Position numbers and translations under genes: made by a program. The notes beneath the pieces were generated by a model. The model was not told the origin of the DNA, ran no database searches, and worked only from the letters and a program-made list of their open reading frames with translations. A stretch of 33,535 nucleotides of DNA from contig JAQCFT010000013.1 of NCBI GenBank assembly GCA_027619545.1, positions 1 to 33,535 on the forward strand, read 5' to 3'. Source of the DNA: Verrucomicrobiota bacterium (GTDB lineage Bacteria; Verrucomicrobiota; Verrucomicrobiia; Limisphaerales; AAA164-E04). The first letter of the stretch is position 1. The number at the start of each line of letters is the position of its first letter. Below are positions 16,749 to 26,117 of the stretch, piece after piece.

Positions 16749-16753
16749 AGGAG
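16747..16753 (+). promoter_or_regulatory. Shine-Dalgarno site of alr
   Basis: The string AAAGGAG overlaps the tsaB stop codon (16746-16748) and ends 6 bases before ATG 16760. It decides the alr start against the upstream in-frame 16649, which lies inside tsaB. It is one of the few strong ribosome-binding sites in this window. Confidence 0.8.
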
Positions 16754-16759
16754 TTTCCG

Positions 16760-17902
16760 ATGACATGCGAACGACGATGCTGGGTGGAAGTGGACCTGGA
16801 TGCGTTGAGGAACAATCTCTCATGGATCCGGCATCGTGTCGGCAAGGAAACGAAAGTCATGACTGTTGTCAAAGCGGACGCTTATGGTCACGGTTTGAAG
16901 CAGATTGCCGGTCATCTCATGCAGAACGGTACCGATTTTTTTGGAGTGGCAAATCTGGAAGAAGCTCACGCCATCCGGCTGACCGGAAAGGATTGGCCGA
17001 TTTTGATGCTGGGGTCTTGCCTGGACACCGAATGGGCGCAGGCGGTCGAATGGGGGGTGAGCGTCACCATCTCATCTCTTGAAGAGGTGATCCGACTGCA
17101 TCGAATTGCCGAACACCAGAAGAAAACAGCAAAAGTCCACCTTAAAGTGGATACCGGCATGGGAAGGCTTGGTTGTCAACCCGGCTCGGTGTTGGAATTG
17201 GCGGGTTTCATCCATTCGACAAACCGGCTCCATTTCGAAGGGATTTACACGCACTTTGCCGATGTTGAAACCGATGTCGTATTTACCAGATCTCAAAAAC
17301 TCCTGTTCCGCTCCGTTCTGCGGCGGTTTGAGAGTCGGCTTTTGTTGCCATCCTTTGTTCACTCCAGCAATAGCGGTGCCTTGATATATGACCGCACGCT
17401 GGTCGGAAACATGGTGCGTCCCGGATTGCTGGTGTATGGAATCATTCCCCCCGGCCATCGGAAACCGGTGGGTGCAATGCACCGCAGGTTAAAACCTTCA
17501 CTCGCTTTTTACAGTCGCGTCACCCATATCAAATGGATTGGCAGGGGGGATTCATTGAGTTATGGCCGCACTTACAAGGCCAGGCGTAGAACCAAAGTGG
17601 CCACCGTTTCGTCCGGTTATGGGGATGGTTACCCTTTGGCGGCTTCCAATCAGGCGGAGGTGTTGATTCGGGGCGTGCGGTGCCCCGTTTTGGGTCGGGT
17701 GACCATGGATCAGACCTTGGTTGATGTGACTGCAATCCCTGAAGTGACTGCGGGCGATCTGGTCACCCTGATCGGAACGCATGGCAATGAGGCAGTTTCT
17801 GCCACCGAGTTGGCTTCCCGCACCGGTTCCATTGCCTGGCAGGTGTTGACTAACATCACATATCGTGTTCCAAGGATTTATCGTGGCACACGTGCTTCCT
17901 GA
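16760..17902 (+). CDS. alr: Alanine racemase
   Basis: Alr is a PLP enzyme converting L-alanine to D-alanine for peptidoglycan. The 380-residue protein has the PLP lysine K38 in VVKADAYGHG, the substrate-side KVDTGMGRLG segment, and the catalytic tyrosine Y268 in SLSYGRTYKA, followed by the ATVSSGYGDGYP phosphate-binding region. The C-terminal beta domain includes GRVTMDQTLVDVT. ATG 16760 is preceded by a strong Shine-Dalgarno. It is the last gene of the CPBP-thiL-tsaE-tsaB-alr run, and the next gene is 81 bp away. Residues and length agree with the family. Confidence 0.95.
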   Translation: MTCERRCWVEVDLDALRNNLSWIRHRVGKETKVMTVVKADAYGHGLKQIAGHLMQNGTDFFGVANLEEAHAIRLTGKDWPILMLGSCLDTEWAQAVEWGVSVTISSLEEVIRLHRIAEHQKKTAKVHLKVDTGMGRLGCQPGSVLELAGFIHSTNRLHFEGIYTHFADVETDVVFTRSQKLLFRSVLRRFESRLLLPSFVHSSNSGALIYDRTLVGNMVRPGLLVYGIIPPGHRKPVGAMHRRLKPSLAFYSRVTHIKWIGRGDSLSYGRTYKARRRTKVATVSSGYGDGYPLAASNQAEVLIRGVRCPVLGRVTMDQTLVDVTAIPEVTAGDLVTLIGTHGNEAVSATELASRTGSIAWQVLTNITYRVPRIYRGTRAS

Positions 17903-17983
17903 TTGGGGTGTGTACCGTGTTGTCACATGGATTTCACACATTTTTAAAATGACGGATTTCGAATTCTGGGCATAATCCTCCGC

Positions 17984-19618
17984 ATGCCTCTTCAAAATAA
18001 ATTGAATCAATGCAAAGGGATCCCTTTCTCTTGCCTGGCTTTCATGTTTGCGGGCTTGATGGCGATCACCGTGAACGCGCAGGATCAAGCGGCGGGTACT
18101 GTTTATCACGATCAAAACCGAAATGGCGTGCGCGATGAAGGTGAACCCGGAATCCCGGGTGTTCGCGTATCGAACCAGGTGGACATTGTGACGACCGATG
18201 CGGATGGACGCTGGGTATTGCCTGCCTCCGACGATGTCACTTTTTTTGTCATCAAACCGCGTGATTGGATGACCCCTGTCAATGAAGTTCAATTGCCCCG
18301 GTTCTTTTACACACACAAACCCAGTGGATCTCCCGAGCAAAAATATCCAGGAGTGGAACCCACCGGCCCTTTGCCTTCATCAATCGATTTTCCATTATAT
18401 CCCGCACAAGAACCTGATCGTTTTGACGCCGTGTTCTTCGGAGACCCGCAACCACGTGATGTGCGCGAAGTGGAATACATCGGACACGATGTCGTGGAGG
18501 AATTGATTGGAACCACGGCCAAGTTCGGAGTGACTTTGGGGGATATCGTGTTCGATGACCTGAGTGTGTTCGAGCCTCTCAATGCCACCGTGGCACTGGT
18601 TGGAATTCCCTGGTACAATGTGATCGGCAACCACGACATCAATTACGATTCCGCTGTCGACAAGGATTCCGATGAAACATACACCCGGATTTATGGGCCC
18701 AATTATTATTCCTTTGATTACGGTCCGGTTCATTTCATTGTGGTGGACGACATCATCTGGGGTGGAGAAAAACCGGAAGGGACCGGCAGTTACACCGGTG
18801 GCCTGGACCAGGATCAACTGGATTTCATCCGCAACGATCTGGCACTGGTCCCGGAAGATCGCCTGGTGGTGTTGATGATGCACATACCATTGACCGGAGT
18901 GGTCAATCGTGAGGATCTTTACCGAATCATCGAAAACCGTCCCTACACTTTTTCCATTTCAGGACACACCCATTGGCAGGCACACAAACTGATTAAAAAG
19001 GAAGATGGCTGGTTGGGGGCAAAACCCCATCATCATCTGATCAATGTCACCGTCAGTGGCAGTTGGTGGAGTGGATTTCCGGATGAATATGGCATCCCTC
19101 ACACCACCATGCGCGATGGCGCTCCCAATGGATACACGGTGTTGACCTTTTCGGAGAACAATATGCCCGAAATCACCTTCAAGGCAGCCAGAGATCCGGA
19201 AGATTTCCAGATGTCAGTTTATGCCGCCGACCAGGTCTTCACCGAATCATTGAGTGAAGAATGGGTTTATGTAAATGTATTCAACGGATGGGATGATTCC
19301 GTGGTGCAGGTGCGCTGGGGTGGACAGGCAGCCTGGCAGACATTGGATCAAACGCTCGAGAAGGATCCGAATCTTCAGGCGGTGTTCAATCGTGAACCCG
19401 AAACTCCCCAAAGCCCATATCGGCGTATTTCTGCTCCCGTTGATTCGTTCCATCTTTGGAAGGGACTGGTTCCTTCCGACGTGGAATCTGGCATTCATGT
19501 GCTTCAGGTGCGGGCAACCGATGTCAACGGCAGATGGCACAGGGCGGAGCGAGTGATCCGCGTGAGCGAAGGCAAAAAACCGGAGCCACCCCGGGAAGAA
19601 ACTCCGGAGGAAAAGTGA
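17984..19618 (+). CDS. Secreted calcineurin-like metallophosphoesterase, three-domain type
   Basis: This 544-residue exported protein has a signal peptide (about 12-32, ending VNAQ). An N-terminal SdrD/Cna-B-like beta domain follows (about 36-100, starting GTVYHDQNRNGVRDEGEPGIPGV, an Asp/Asn-rich calcium-type loop). The metallophosphoesterase core comes next (about 145-370): FFGDPQ, LGDIVFD, IGNHD (about 215), LMMHIPL and SGHTHWQ (about 326). It ends in a C-terminal beta domain (about 380-530) and a charged Pro/Glu tail. The order matches the MetallophosN/Metallophos/MetallophosC arrangement of secreted phosphoesterases. The core supplies the two-metal phosphate-ester hydrolysis site; the natural substrate is unknown. 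It has no operon partner: convergent with the next gene, 81 bp after alr. Confidence 0.88.
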   Translation: MPLQNKLNQCKGIPFSCLAFMFAGLMAITVNAQDQAAGTVYHDQNRNGVRDEGEPGIPGVRVSNQVDIVTTDADGRWVLPASDDVTFFVIKPRDWMTPVNEVQLPRFFYTHKPSGSPEQKYPGVEPTGPLPSSIDFPLYPAQEPDRFDAVFFGDPQPRDVREVEYIGHDVVEELIGTTAKFGVTLGDIVFDDLSVFEPLNATVALVGIPWYNVIGNHDINYDSAVDKDSDETYTRIYGPNYYSFDYGPVHFIVVDDIIWGGEKPEGTGSYTGGLDQDQLDFIRNDLALVPEDRLVVLMMHIPLTGVVNREDLYRIIENRPYTFSISGHTHWQAHKLIKKEDGWLGAKPHHHLINVTVSGSWWSGFPDEYGIPHTTMRDGAPNGYTVLTFSENNMPEITFKAARDPEDFQMSVYAADQVFTESLSEEWVYVNVFNGWDDSVVQVRWGGQAAWQTLDQTLEKDPNLQAVFNREPETPQSPYRRISAPVDSFHLWKGLVPSDVESGIHVLQVRATDVNGRWHRAERVIRVSEGKKPEPPREETPEEK

Positions 19619-19672
19619 ACTCCACAGCTCTATGCGAACGAGCAGATTCTAAAAACTCTCATCACCGATAGA

Positions 19673-20401
19673 TTAGGGCAGAGCTTTGCGCAGTCGTCGA
19701 TCGTCGAGGAGACCAAGGGCACGCTTTTGGATTTCCTTGGCGGTGTCGACTTCGTTCAAAGCTTTGGCTGTTTCGATCAGAAGCAACGTTTCTTCAACCA
19801 GGCGGTTTTCGTTCATACTTTTCAATTGAGCCCGACCCACCTTGCTCTTGTCGCTTCTGGATACCATCATTTCATACCTTTCCTTGATCACATCGAATTC
19901 AGTGAGCAAGTTGCCCAGGTATTTGTCAGCCAAGTCAAATTCCTTGTTTTTGATGACAACTGGTTTTGCTACTATCCAGCAAATCTTTGCCAAATCAGGT
20001 TGTTTTTCATCGATCAATCGAAAGAGATCGATCGTTTTGCTTTCTTCTTTCAAGGTGCGGTTCAAAGCATTGACATCCATGAAGAGATTGAAATTGCCCC
20101 TGCCGGATTTCAATGTGTCCGTTTTCTCATCGCGCACTTTTTGCATGGCTTTCAGGGCGGCGGGATACTTTTCAGCAAGGTCCATCCAGTCGCCCAATGC
20201 AAAGGACAATCGCACGCCGCTCATACTGGGTTGATGTTTCAATGCGTTGTCATGAAACCAAAGGGTGCGTTCCAGTGCTTTTTCATACTCTCCCTGCTTT
20301 GCCAGAGCTTCCGTATCCCTCATGTATTGTTGCATGTCGAGGGTTTCCGCCGATAACAGGTTAGTGAAACTCAGTACCAGGAATAGGGCGAGGATTTTCA
20401 T
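19673..20401 (-). CDS. Secreted protein of unknown function, helical repeat-like
   Basis: From ATG 20401 this is a 242-residue protein with a clear signal peptide (MKILALFLVLSFTNLLSAE). An upstream in-frame ATG at 20422 would add seven residues. The rest is predicted to be alpha-helical: the segments AKQGEYEKALERTLWFHDNAL and LAEKYPAALKAMQKVRDEK look like tetratricopeptide-type helices, without a complete repeat series that I can define. I do not recognise a functional family. It sits next to, but 106 bp from, another unknown minus-strand membrane protein gene, and is convergent with the phosphoesterase gene with 54 bp between and no obvious terminator. Confidence 0.72.
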   Translation of the reverse strand: MKILALFLVLSFTNLLSAETLDMQQYMRDTEALAKQGEYEKALERTLWFHDNALKHQPSMSGVRLSFALGDWMDLAEKYPAALKAMQKVRDEKTDTLKSGRGNFNLFMDVNALNRTLKEESKTIDLFRLIDEKQPDLAKICWIVAKPVVIKNKEFDLADKYLGNLLTEFDVIKERYEMMVSRSDKSKVGRAQLKSMNENRLVEETLLLIETAKALNEVDTAKEIQKRALGLLDDRRLRKALP

Positions 20402-20507
20402 AAGTTGCATGATGTGATACATTTATTATTTGTTGCAAGTGTTTAATGACCCGCATGGTACTGCATGGTGCATCCGGTTAAAATATGAATGGGATCATTC
20501 GGTGAAA

Positions 20508-21068
20508 CTATGGCTCAACGCTCTTCATTTTAATGTCCAGGAAACTAGATACCTTCTGTGCAATTTGGTTTAGCAGATCTGTGTCGTCCTTAGGTCCGGT
20601 TTCGATGACGATGGATCTCACCGGATCCCGCAGAATGAGCGCTACCTGTCTGTGATTCTCCTCTTCTCCATATTGATCCTGGGAGGGAGAATCGTTTGGC
20701 GTGAACGGTCGATTGGAGATTTCAATACACTCCATATGCTCCCATTCGAATTCAATGGATTCCTCTGTAAACAGGTAGGGTGTCGTGGTGATGTAAGTCC
20801 CGATCCGTTTGGTTTTGTCCAGAATCAATCGTTCCCTTTCCCTCAATTGCGAAATACCGATCCAGATAAAACCGATGCCGAAAAGGGCTCCCAGTCCCAG
20901 TGGAAACAGTAGGAAAGGAGACATCGAATCGTTCAACACTTTGAACGACATGAACACAGCAATCGTCATCAGGAGGAGTCCACAAAACGTCAGGATCAAC
21001 ATCCAACCCATTGAACCCGGGATGCCCGCAAGAATCATTTGGGCTGATGTTTGTTTTTGAATTCTCAT
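20508..21068 (-). CDS. Small membrane protein of unknown function
   Basis: This 186-residue protein begins at ATG 21068. It has two adjacent hydrophobic segments (about 20-42, WMLILTFCGLLLMTIAVFMSF, and about 51-73, FLLFPLGLGALFGIGFIWIGI) followed by a soluble part of about 110 residues with a beta-rich pattern (KRIGTYITTTPYLFTEESIEFEWEHMECIEI). Arrangement and length resemble small PH-like or DUF3592-like membrane proteins with a cytoplasmic beta domain, but no specific family is recognised. It is divergent from the CocE-type hydrolase, which starts 102 bp away. Confidence 0.65.
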   Translation of the reverse strand: MRIQKQTSAQMILAGIPGSMGWMLILTFCGLLLMTIAVFMSFKVLNDSMSPFLLFPLGLGALFGIGFIWIGISQLRERERLILDKTKRIGTYITTTPYLFTEESIEFEWEHMECIEISNRPFTPNDSPSQDQYGEEENHRQVALILRDPVRSIVIETGPKDDTDLLNQIAQKVSSFLDIKMKSVEP

Positions 21069-21170
21069 CAAATTGGATTGGTTTCAGGAAGCCATTGCCC
21101 GCTCCTGCACGTCTCCTTGCTCCTTATGTACTTGAATATCCACAATGACGCCGACAAAGTCAAAACTGTT

Positions 21171-22931
21171 ATGCCTCCAATTAATCGCTATTCTTTTCGT
21201 GTGCCCGCCATGTCCTTGACGGCATTCATGTTTTCTTGTCTTTGGGTGTCCGGTTTGATGCTCGGTTCGTTAACTGCCACGTCGCAGGACTTGGAATATC
21301 GTGTCGAACAAAATGTCATGATTCCCATGCGCGACGGAATACTTCTGGCGTCAAATATTTATCAACCCCGGGCAGAAGGATCCTATCCGGTCATCCTCCT
21401 TCGCACACCCTATGGAAAACCGGGAGCATCCTGGGGAGAGGCCAAACGCTACACGGAGGCCGGATTCATCATGGTGGCTCAGGATTGCAGGGGCCGGGGG
21501 GATTCGGAAGGCGAATGGGATCCTTTTCGCCACGATCCCGACGACGGATTCGACACCCAGGAATGGATCGGCCAACAGTCCTGGTGCAATGGTAACATAG
21601 GAACCAGCGGTGGTTCCTATGTCGGGTGGACCCAATGGGCATCTGTTACGAAGGGGAGTCCATATCTCAAAACCATGGTTCCCATTGTGCCTTTTGGGAA
21701 TGTGTTCAGCGAGATTGCCTACGACGGTGGTGCCTTTCAACTTGCCCTGTTGATGGGATGGGGAGCCGGTGTTGGTGGTGTGGCTTTGAATCCTGAAAAG
21801 TTACAGGATGCCTATAGTTTCCTGCCTTTGCGCGAGTTCGGCAACCAGTTTGAACCTGGTGTGAAGTACCTCAACGATTGGGTGGCACATCACTCCTATG
21901 ATGACTATTGGGCAAAACGCGGGATGGGGTATGCCTATGACAAGGTGAAAGTGCCTATTCTGAATATCGGTGGCTGGTATGATATTTTTTCCAAAACAAC
22001 CATCGAACTGGTCGATAAAGTAAGAGAAAGCTCTGAAGACAGAATGGCTCGCCGCAACCAGTTTGTCGTCATGGGCCCTTGGGCACATGGCCCAGGCGTT
22101 CGTAAGGTGGGGGATCTTGATTTCGGTGAGCAGGCACAACTCAACTTGGGGCAGCTTCAGTTGGAATGGTTCCAATACTGGCTTCAGAATGTGAACTCAG
22201 GTGTGGAGGATTGGCCGCCTTATTATCTCTTTGTGATGGGAAGCAACACCTGGCGTGCCGAAAATGAATGGCCTCTGAAACGAACCCGGTGGACCTCCTA
22301 TTACCTTCATAGCGACGGCGCCGCCGGTGCAGTGGATAGTGACGGAGTCCTGAGCCTGGAAAAACCCGGGGTCGAATCAAGCGATGTGTTTACCTATGAT
22401 GGTGACAACCCCGTGCCAACCGGTGGGGGGAACAATCTGGTCGGAGCCCCCATTGGGCCCAGGGACCAAAGCGACATTGAAAAGCGGTCAGATGTTCTGA
22501 CTTATACAACACAACCCTTGACTGAGCCGATTGAGGTGATCGGGCCGGTCAGGATGACCCTGTTTGCAGCCAGTTCAGCCAGAGACACGGACTTCACGGC
22601 CAAACTGGTGGATGTTCACCCCGATGGCAAAGCTTATAATTTATGCGATGGCATTGTGCGTGCTCGCTATCGAAACGGCATGGACAAACAGCATTTGATC
22701 GAACCCGGCAAGATCATCGAATACGAAATTGATCTTTGGGTGACCTCCAATGTCTTTCTGGAAGGGCACCGCATACGGCTCGAAGTATCCAGCAGCAACT
22801 ATCCGCGCTTTGATCGAAATCCAAACACGGGATTACCCTTCGGAACCGATACGGAACTCCTGAAGGCACACCAAACCATTTACCACGATGCAGTGCGTCC
22901 ATCGCATCTGATTCTGCCTGTCATTCCTTAG
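21171..22931 (+). CDS. Secreted CocE/NonD-family alpha/beta hydrolase (X-Pro dipeptidyl-peptidase-like)
   Basis: This 586-residue protein starts at ATG 21171 with a signal peptide (about 15-40, ending TATSQ). It matches the CocE/NonD family: an alpha/beta hydrolase core with MIPMRDGILLASNIYQP, RTPYGK, AQDCRGRGDSEGEW, and the nucleophile S149 in GGSYVG. Asp271 (GGWYDIF) and His306 (PWAHGPG) complete the triad. A C-terminal jelly-roll (about 440-580) contains the typical GPVRMTLFAASSARDTDFTAKLVDVHPDG. Members hydrolyse acyl, ester or prolyl-peptide bonds (cocaine esterase, glutaryl amidase, Xaa-Pro peptidase); the substrate here cannot be read. An in-frame start at 21051 would run far into the divergent promoter region and is less likely. 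fabI follows 47 bp later. Confidence 0.9.
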   Translation: MPPINRYSFRVPAMSLTAFMFSCLWVSGLMLGSLTATSQDLEYRVEQNVMIPMRDGILLASNIYQPRAEGSYPVILLRTPYGKPGASWGEAKRYTEAGFIMVAQDCRGRGDSEGEWDPFRHDPDDGFDTQEWIGQQSWCNGNIGTSGGSYVGWTQWASVTKGSPYLKTMVPIVPFGNVFSEIAYDGGAFQLALLMGWGAGVGGVALNPEKLQDAYSFLPLREFGNQFEPGVKYLNDWVAHHSYDDYWAKRGMGYAYDKVKVPILNIGGWYDIFSKTTIELVDKVRESSEDRMARRNQFVVMGPWAHGPGVRKVGDLDFGEQAQLNLGQLQLEWFQYWLQNVNSGVEDWPPYYLFVMGSNTWRAENEWPLKRTRWTSYYLHSDGAAGAVDSDGVLSLEKPGVESSDVFTYDGDNPVPTGGGNNLVGAPIGPRDQSDIEKRSDVLTYTTQPLTEPIEVIGPVRMTLFAASSARDTDFTAKLVDVHPDGKAYNLCDGIVRARYRNGMDKQHLIEPGKIIEYEIDLWVTSNVFLEGHRIRLEVSSSNYPRFDRNPNTGLPFGTDTELLKAHQTIYHDAVRPSHLILPVIP

Positions 22932-22978
22932 CATTGACTTGGCATCGTTTCGTGGTCAAACATGGTTCAGGTTTATTT

Positions 22979-23752
22979 ATGAAAATGTTGGAAGGAAAGA
23001 TTGGATTGGTGGCCGGTGTGGCCAATAAGCGCTCGATCGCATGGGCCATTGCGCAGGCATGGCACGAAGCGGGAGCCAAACTGATTTTCACTTATCAAGG
23101 CGAACGTCTGAAAGACAATGTCGAACAATTGGCAGGCACTTTCGGTGAGGACACCCTGATGTTGCCCTGTGATGTTACATCAGACGAACAGGTTGACGAA
23201 GTATTTGCCCAAATCAAAGAACGCTATGGGAAGCTGGATCTTCTGTTGCATTCGATTGCTTTTGCCCCCAAGGAAGCTCTGGAAGGCGAATTCATCAATA
23301 CCAGTCGCGAAGCATTCAAGGTGGCGCATGATGTTTCCGCTTACTCATTGGTTTCCTTGTCCAGAGGAGCCGCTCCTCTGATGAGTGATGGCGGCAGCAT
23401 TGTGGCCATGTCCTATTATGGCGCTGAAAAAGTCGTGCCGCATTACAACGTCATGGGTGTGGCAAAGGCCTCCCTGGAAGCGTCCACCCGCTACTTGGCA
23501 TACGATCTCGGCCCTCAAAAAATCCGGGTCAATTGCATCAGCGCCGGTCCCATGAATACCTTGGCCGCTCGAGGTATCTCCGGGTTCACTGCCATGCTCA
23601 AACATTACGAAGCCAATTCGCCTCTCAAACGCAATGTACTCCCTGAAGAACTTGGTGCAACGGGTGTCTTTCTGGCCAGCAATGGTTCTGCTTCCATCAC
23701 CGGTCAGGTGCTCTACGTGGACAGCGGATACCAGATCATGGGGATGTATTGA
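22979..23752 (+). CDS. fabI: Enoyl-[acyl-carrier-protein] reductase FabI
   Basis: FabI is the NADH-dependent reductase of the last step of fatty-acid elongation. It is a short-chain dehydrogenase fold of 257 residues from ATG 22979. It has VAGVANKRSIAWAIAQ at the nucleotide-binding end and LLHSIAFAP in the middle. The catalytic pair is Y156-x6-K163, the same numbers as in E. coli FabI, followed by IRVNCISAGPMNTLAARGI and the C-terminal SASITGQVLYVDSGYQIMGM. The TTG at 22934 is in frame but would add 15 unusual residues. It lies 47 bp after the hydrolase gene and is ended by a strong terminator. Confidence 0.95.
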   Translation: MKMLEGKIGLVAGVANKRSIAWAIAQAWHEAGAKLIFTYQGERLKDNVEQLAGTFGEDTLMLPCDVTSDEQVDEVFAQIKERYGKLDLLLHSIAFAPKEALEGEFINTSREAFKVAHDVSAYSLVSLSRGAAPLMSDGGSIVAMSYYGAEKVVPHYNVMGVAKASLEASTRYLAYDLGPQKIRVNCISAGPMNTLAARGISGFTAMLKHYEANSPLKRNVLPEELGATGVFLASNGSASITGQVLYVDSGYQIMGMY

Positions 23753-23793
23753 TCGGATTCATTGGATCGCATTGTCAATTTAAACTATGTCGC

Positions 23794-23830
23794 AAAGTCG
23801 TCCGAGCTCCCGATCGGACGACTTTTTTTT
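23794..23830 (+). terminator. Rho-independent terminator after fabI
   Basis: A perfect 12-bp stem (23794-23805 with 23814-23825) around an 8-base loop runs into eight T (23823-23830), 42 bp after the fabI stop codon. Confidence 0.92.
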
Positions 23831-23877
23831 GAACTTTTCGGGTTGTTTGCCAGATGAGATCCAGTGGTAATGCGCTT

Positions 23878-23906
23878 TTGACTTCGGTGTCGTTTCGCCC
23901 TAGCCT
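23878..23906 (+). promoter_or_regulatory. Possible promoter of the quinoprotein gene
   Basis: TTGACT (23878-23883) and TAGCCT (23901-23906) are separated by 17 bases, a sigma70-like spacing, with a weak -10. They lie just before the ATG at 23918, so a transcript would have almost no leader. Hand-found and weak. Confidence 0.3.
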
Positions 23907-23917
23907 CTGATGATCCT

Positions 23918-26050
23918 ATGAAATTACGTTTTTTTATCGCCTGCATTGCAATGGGTGCGTTCTGTCTTTGTGATGGACTGCTTGCTCAGAAGGAATTGCA
24001 TTCGAGCCAGACGGATTGGTCGATCTACCACGGGGATTATGGTGGTTCACATTACTCGGCCTTGGATCAGATCAACCGGTCCAATGTGAAAGATCTTGAA
24101 GTGGCATGGATTTGGCATGCGGGAGACACGGGGAGCACAATCGAATGCAATCCCATCATGATCGATGGATTGTTGTATGCCACCTCCCCGAGGTTGAACT
24201 GTGTGGCGCTCGATGCAGCCACAGGCAAACAGGTCTGGCGCTTCGATCCTTGGAACGGTGGTCGGGGAGGGGGGATCAATCGCGGTGTGGCTTATTGGTC
24301 GGACGGTGTTTCCGATCACCGCATCTTTTTTTCAGCCGGGGACCATCTGTATGCCTTGAATGCCAAAACCGGCAAACCTATTGAATCATTCGGAGAGGGC
24401 GGGCGCATCAGTCATCGTGATGGTTTCGACACGGATGTCTTCTTCTTTTCCATCGGCAACAATACGCCGGGTGTGGTGTGGAAGGATCTGCTGATTCTTG
24501 GATCCACCACAGGCGAGGGACCTCAGCCCTGTGCACCGGGCCATATCCGGGCCTTTGATGTTCGGACCGGGGTGCGCAAGTGGATTTTTCACACCATTCC
24601 TCATCCGGGTGAGTTTGGGTATGAAACCTGGGGACCGGAATCCTGGAAGCAGGTGGGCAGCGCCAATGTCTGGGGTGGTTTTACTCTGGACGCTGAGCGA
24701 GGGATTGTATTCTGTGGAACCGGATCCCCTGCCTACGACAGCTGGGGTGGAAACCGTCCGGGGCAGAATCTCTTTGGCAATTGTACCCTGGCACTCAATG
24801 CGGAAACAGGAGAGCGCATCTGGCATTTTCAGGCGGTGCATCATGACTTGTGGGATTATGACCTGCCCACACCGCCAGTGCTTGCTCAAATGGAAAAAAA
24901 CGGCAAAACGGTGGATGTGGTGGTGCAACCCACCAAGATGGGGCATTTGTTCGTGCTGAATCGTGAGACAGGGGAACCCATGTTTCCGGTAGAAGAAGTG
25001 GCGGTGCCGCCGTCGGATATGCCGGGTGAACACAGTTGGCCGACACAGCCTTTCCCTCCCGCCGAATTCCGTTTAGCCAATACGCGTATGGATCCGGAAA
25101 ATGCCACTTACCTCAACGCAACCGCTCGCGCTAAAGTACTGGATGATCTCAAGGACATGTTGAACGGCGATGTGTTTATTCCGCCGACTTATCAGAAATC
25201 GGTGGTGCTGCCTCAGTTCAATGGCGGTTGTGAGTGGGGTGGGGCGGGCTTTGATCCGGAATCCAATACGGTGATTGTCAATGTCAGCAATGAAGCGGAA
25301 TGGACCTCCATGGTGGATTCGCGGCCCAAGGAACAGATGTCGTTGAACCAGCTTGGCGGACATGTTTATCGAGCAGTGTGTGCGTTTTGTCATGGGATGA
25401 GTTCGCCCGTGAATCCGGCGTCCCCATCCCTCGAAAACGTGCGGCAGCGCTTGTCCGAACAACAGATCCGGGAACTGATGGAAACCGGGCGCGGTCAGAT
25501 GCCTTCTTTCGCATCGTTTAGCCATCTTGAGAAACGAGCGGTGATCGCGTTCCTGTTCGAAAGCGGTCATGACGAGCAAATTCAAACGAAGGATTTGAAG
25601 TTGAGTTACGCTGAGGATGTTCCGGTCGTTACAACGGGACATCATGACTGGCGGGATCCGGAGGGGTTTCCGGTGAACAAACGTCCTTGGGGCACCTTGA
25701 ATGCGGTCGATCTCAACAGTGGCCAACTCAAATGGCAGGTACCGCTGGGAACCTATCCTGAACTGGAAAAGAGGGGGGAATCTCCAACCGGCACGTTTAA
25801 CATTGGAGGACCTTTGGTGACCAAAGGTGGCTTGGTGTTTATTGGCGCAGCAATGGATGAACGGTTTCATGCGTTCGACAAGGAATCGGGTGAATTGATT
25901 TGGGAGTATCAAATGGAATCCGGTGGATATGCTTCTCCGTCCACCTATGAACTGAACGGCAGACAATACATCGTCATCGCGGCGGGTGGTGGAGGGAAGC
26001 CTGGAACGAAGAAGGGGGATGCCTATTATTGTTTTGCGTTACCGAAGTGA
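23918..26050 (+). CDS. Periplasmic PQQ-dependent dehydrogenase with inserted cytochrome c domain
   Basis: This 710-residue protein has a signal peptide (1-23, ending GLLAQ). It then has the PQQ-propeller sequence of the soluble GDH/alcohol-dehydrogenase-like family: WSIYHGDYGGSHYSALDQIN, VALDAATGKQVWRFDP, FHTIPHPGEFGYETWGPESW, SPAYDSWGGNRPGQNLFGNC, HHDLWDYDLPTPPVL and a final SGGYASPSTYELNGRQYIVIAAGGGGKPGT. A single c-type heme site CAFCH (C488, C491, H492) sits inside the propeller between blades, with a distal Met likely in GRGQMPSF. Electrons would pass from PQQ to heme and then to a cytochrome or oxidase. The substrate (a sugar or an alcohol) is not readable. No PQQ-synthesis gene is in the window. 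It has a terminator upstream and a repeat-filled gap downstream. Confidence 0.92.
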   Translation: MKLRFFIACIAMGAFCLCDGLLAQKELHSSQTDWSIYHGDYGGSHYSALDQINRSNVKDLEVAWIWHAGDTGSTIECNPIMIDGLLYATSPRLNCVALDAATGKQVWRFDPWNGGRGGGINRGVAYWSDGVSDHRIFFSAGDHLYALNAKTGKPIESFGEGGRISHRDGFDTDVFFFSIGNNTPGVVWKDLLILGSTTGEGPQPCAPGHIRAFDVRTGVRKWIFHTIPHPGEFGYETWGPESWKQVGSANVWGGFTLDAERGIVFCGTGSPAYDSWGGNRPGQNLFGNCTLALNAETGERIWHFQAVHHDLWDYDLPTPPVLAQMEKNGKTVDVVVQPTKMGHLFVLNRETGEPMFPVEEVAVPPSDMPGEHSWPTQPFPPAEFRLANTRMDPENATYLNATARAKVLDDLKDMLNGDVFIPPTYQKSVVLPQFNGGCEWGGAGFDPESNTVIVNVSNEAEWTSMVDSRPKEQMSLNQLGGHVYRAVCAFCHGMSSPVNPASPSLENVRQRLSEQQIRELMETGRGQMPSFASFSHLEKRAVIAFLFESGHDEQIQTKDLKLSYAEDVPVVTTGHHDWRDPEGFPVNKRPWGTLNAVDLNSGQLKWQVPLGTYPELEKRGESPTGTFNIGGPLVTKGGLVFIGAAMDERFHAFDKESGELIWEYQMESGGYASPSTYELNGRQYIVIAAGGGGKPGTKKGDAYYCFALPK

Positions 26051-26056
26051 TTATCG

Positions 26057-26083
26057 CAGGTAGATCGGACCGTCCCGGTCCGT
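26057..26083 (+). repeat. CAGGTAGA-family intergenic repeat, copy A
   Basis: This 27-bp sequence is identical to 33394-33420. It starts CAGGTAGATCGG and contains a 7-bp perfect hairpin (CGGACCG, TCC loop, CGGTCCG). It lies 7 bp after the quinoprotein stop codon. Confidence 0.75.
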
Positions 26084-26117
26084 CCGCTAGCGATAGCTAT
26101 GCGGGTGTGGGGCGATT

